Part shown: positions 5,428 through 5,431 of the stretch, one piece after another
Numbering within the stretch: the first letter of the stretch is position 1
How the letters are laid out: every line of letters begins with the position of its first letter
Source: Thermoanaerobaculia bacterium
Lineage (GTDB): Bacteria > Acidobacteriota > Thermoanaerobaculia > Multivoradales > UBA5704
Assembly: GCA_025937035.1 (NCBI GenBank)
Contig: JAICSG010000321.1
Coordinates: forward strand, 1 to 5,431
Reading direction: 5' to 3'
DNA: 5,431 bases
Translations under genes and position numbers: made by a program
Notes under the pieces: model-generated
What the model saw: the letters and a program-made list of their open reading frames with translations, nothing else
What the model was told of the DNA's origin: nothing
Databases searched by the model: none

Positions 5428-5431
5428 TCCG

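Overview
The window is GC-rich chromosomal DNA, roughly two thirds GC, with the strong G/C third-position bias that opens long spurious frames opposite real genes. The content is mostly housekeeping and envelope genes: an MsbA/YheI-type ABC exporter, a GDP-mannose-forming enzyme, a tRNA methyltransferase, FabI, and two small exported proteins with signal peptides. This suits a GC-rich diderm bacterium such as Acidobacteriota, Methylomirabilota or a deltaproteobacterial lineage. That placement is an impression from gene style, because no marker here fixes the phylum. Starts are varied: TTG for the exporter, GTG for trmB and probably for manC.

All confident genes except one are on the minus strand. 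Read in transcription order from the right end, fabI (5413-4625) comes first. It meets a small plus-strand gene for an exported 91-residue protein (4322-4597) tail to tail, with a GC hairpin in the junction. Between that small gene and manC lies a divergent intergenic region of about 160-180 bp. It holds a TATACT box facing manC, a perfect TTGACA facing the small gene, and a 10-bp direct repeat. Then comes a compact three-gene unit, manC - trmB - SDR. manC and trmB overlap by four bases (GTGA), and the SDR starts 16 bp after trmB. The unit ends at a hairpin with flanking A and T tracts (1588-1614).

The last block is a WXXGXW-repeat exported protein (1486-1139) followed 54 bp later by the exporter gene, which runs off the left edge after about 361 codons. 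A perfect 11-bp inverted repeat fills the gap between these two and encloses the exporter's likely ribosome binding site.

Several genes fit envelope building: FabI makes acyl chains, ManC makes the GDP-mannose precursor of polysaccharides, and the exporter family includes lipid flippases. trmB and the SDR are not obviously part of that. I see no mobile element, CRISPR array, RNA gene or defence system, and nothing that amounts to a new multi-gene system. The points most worth a second look are regulatory: the hairpin at the exporter start, the divergent region, and a possibly leaderless fabI.
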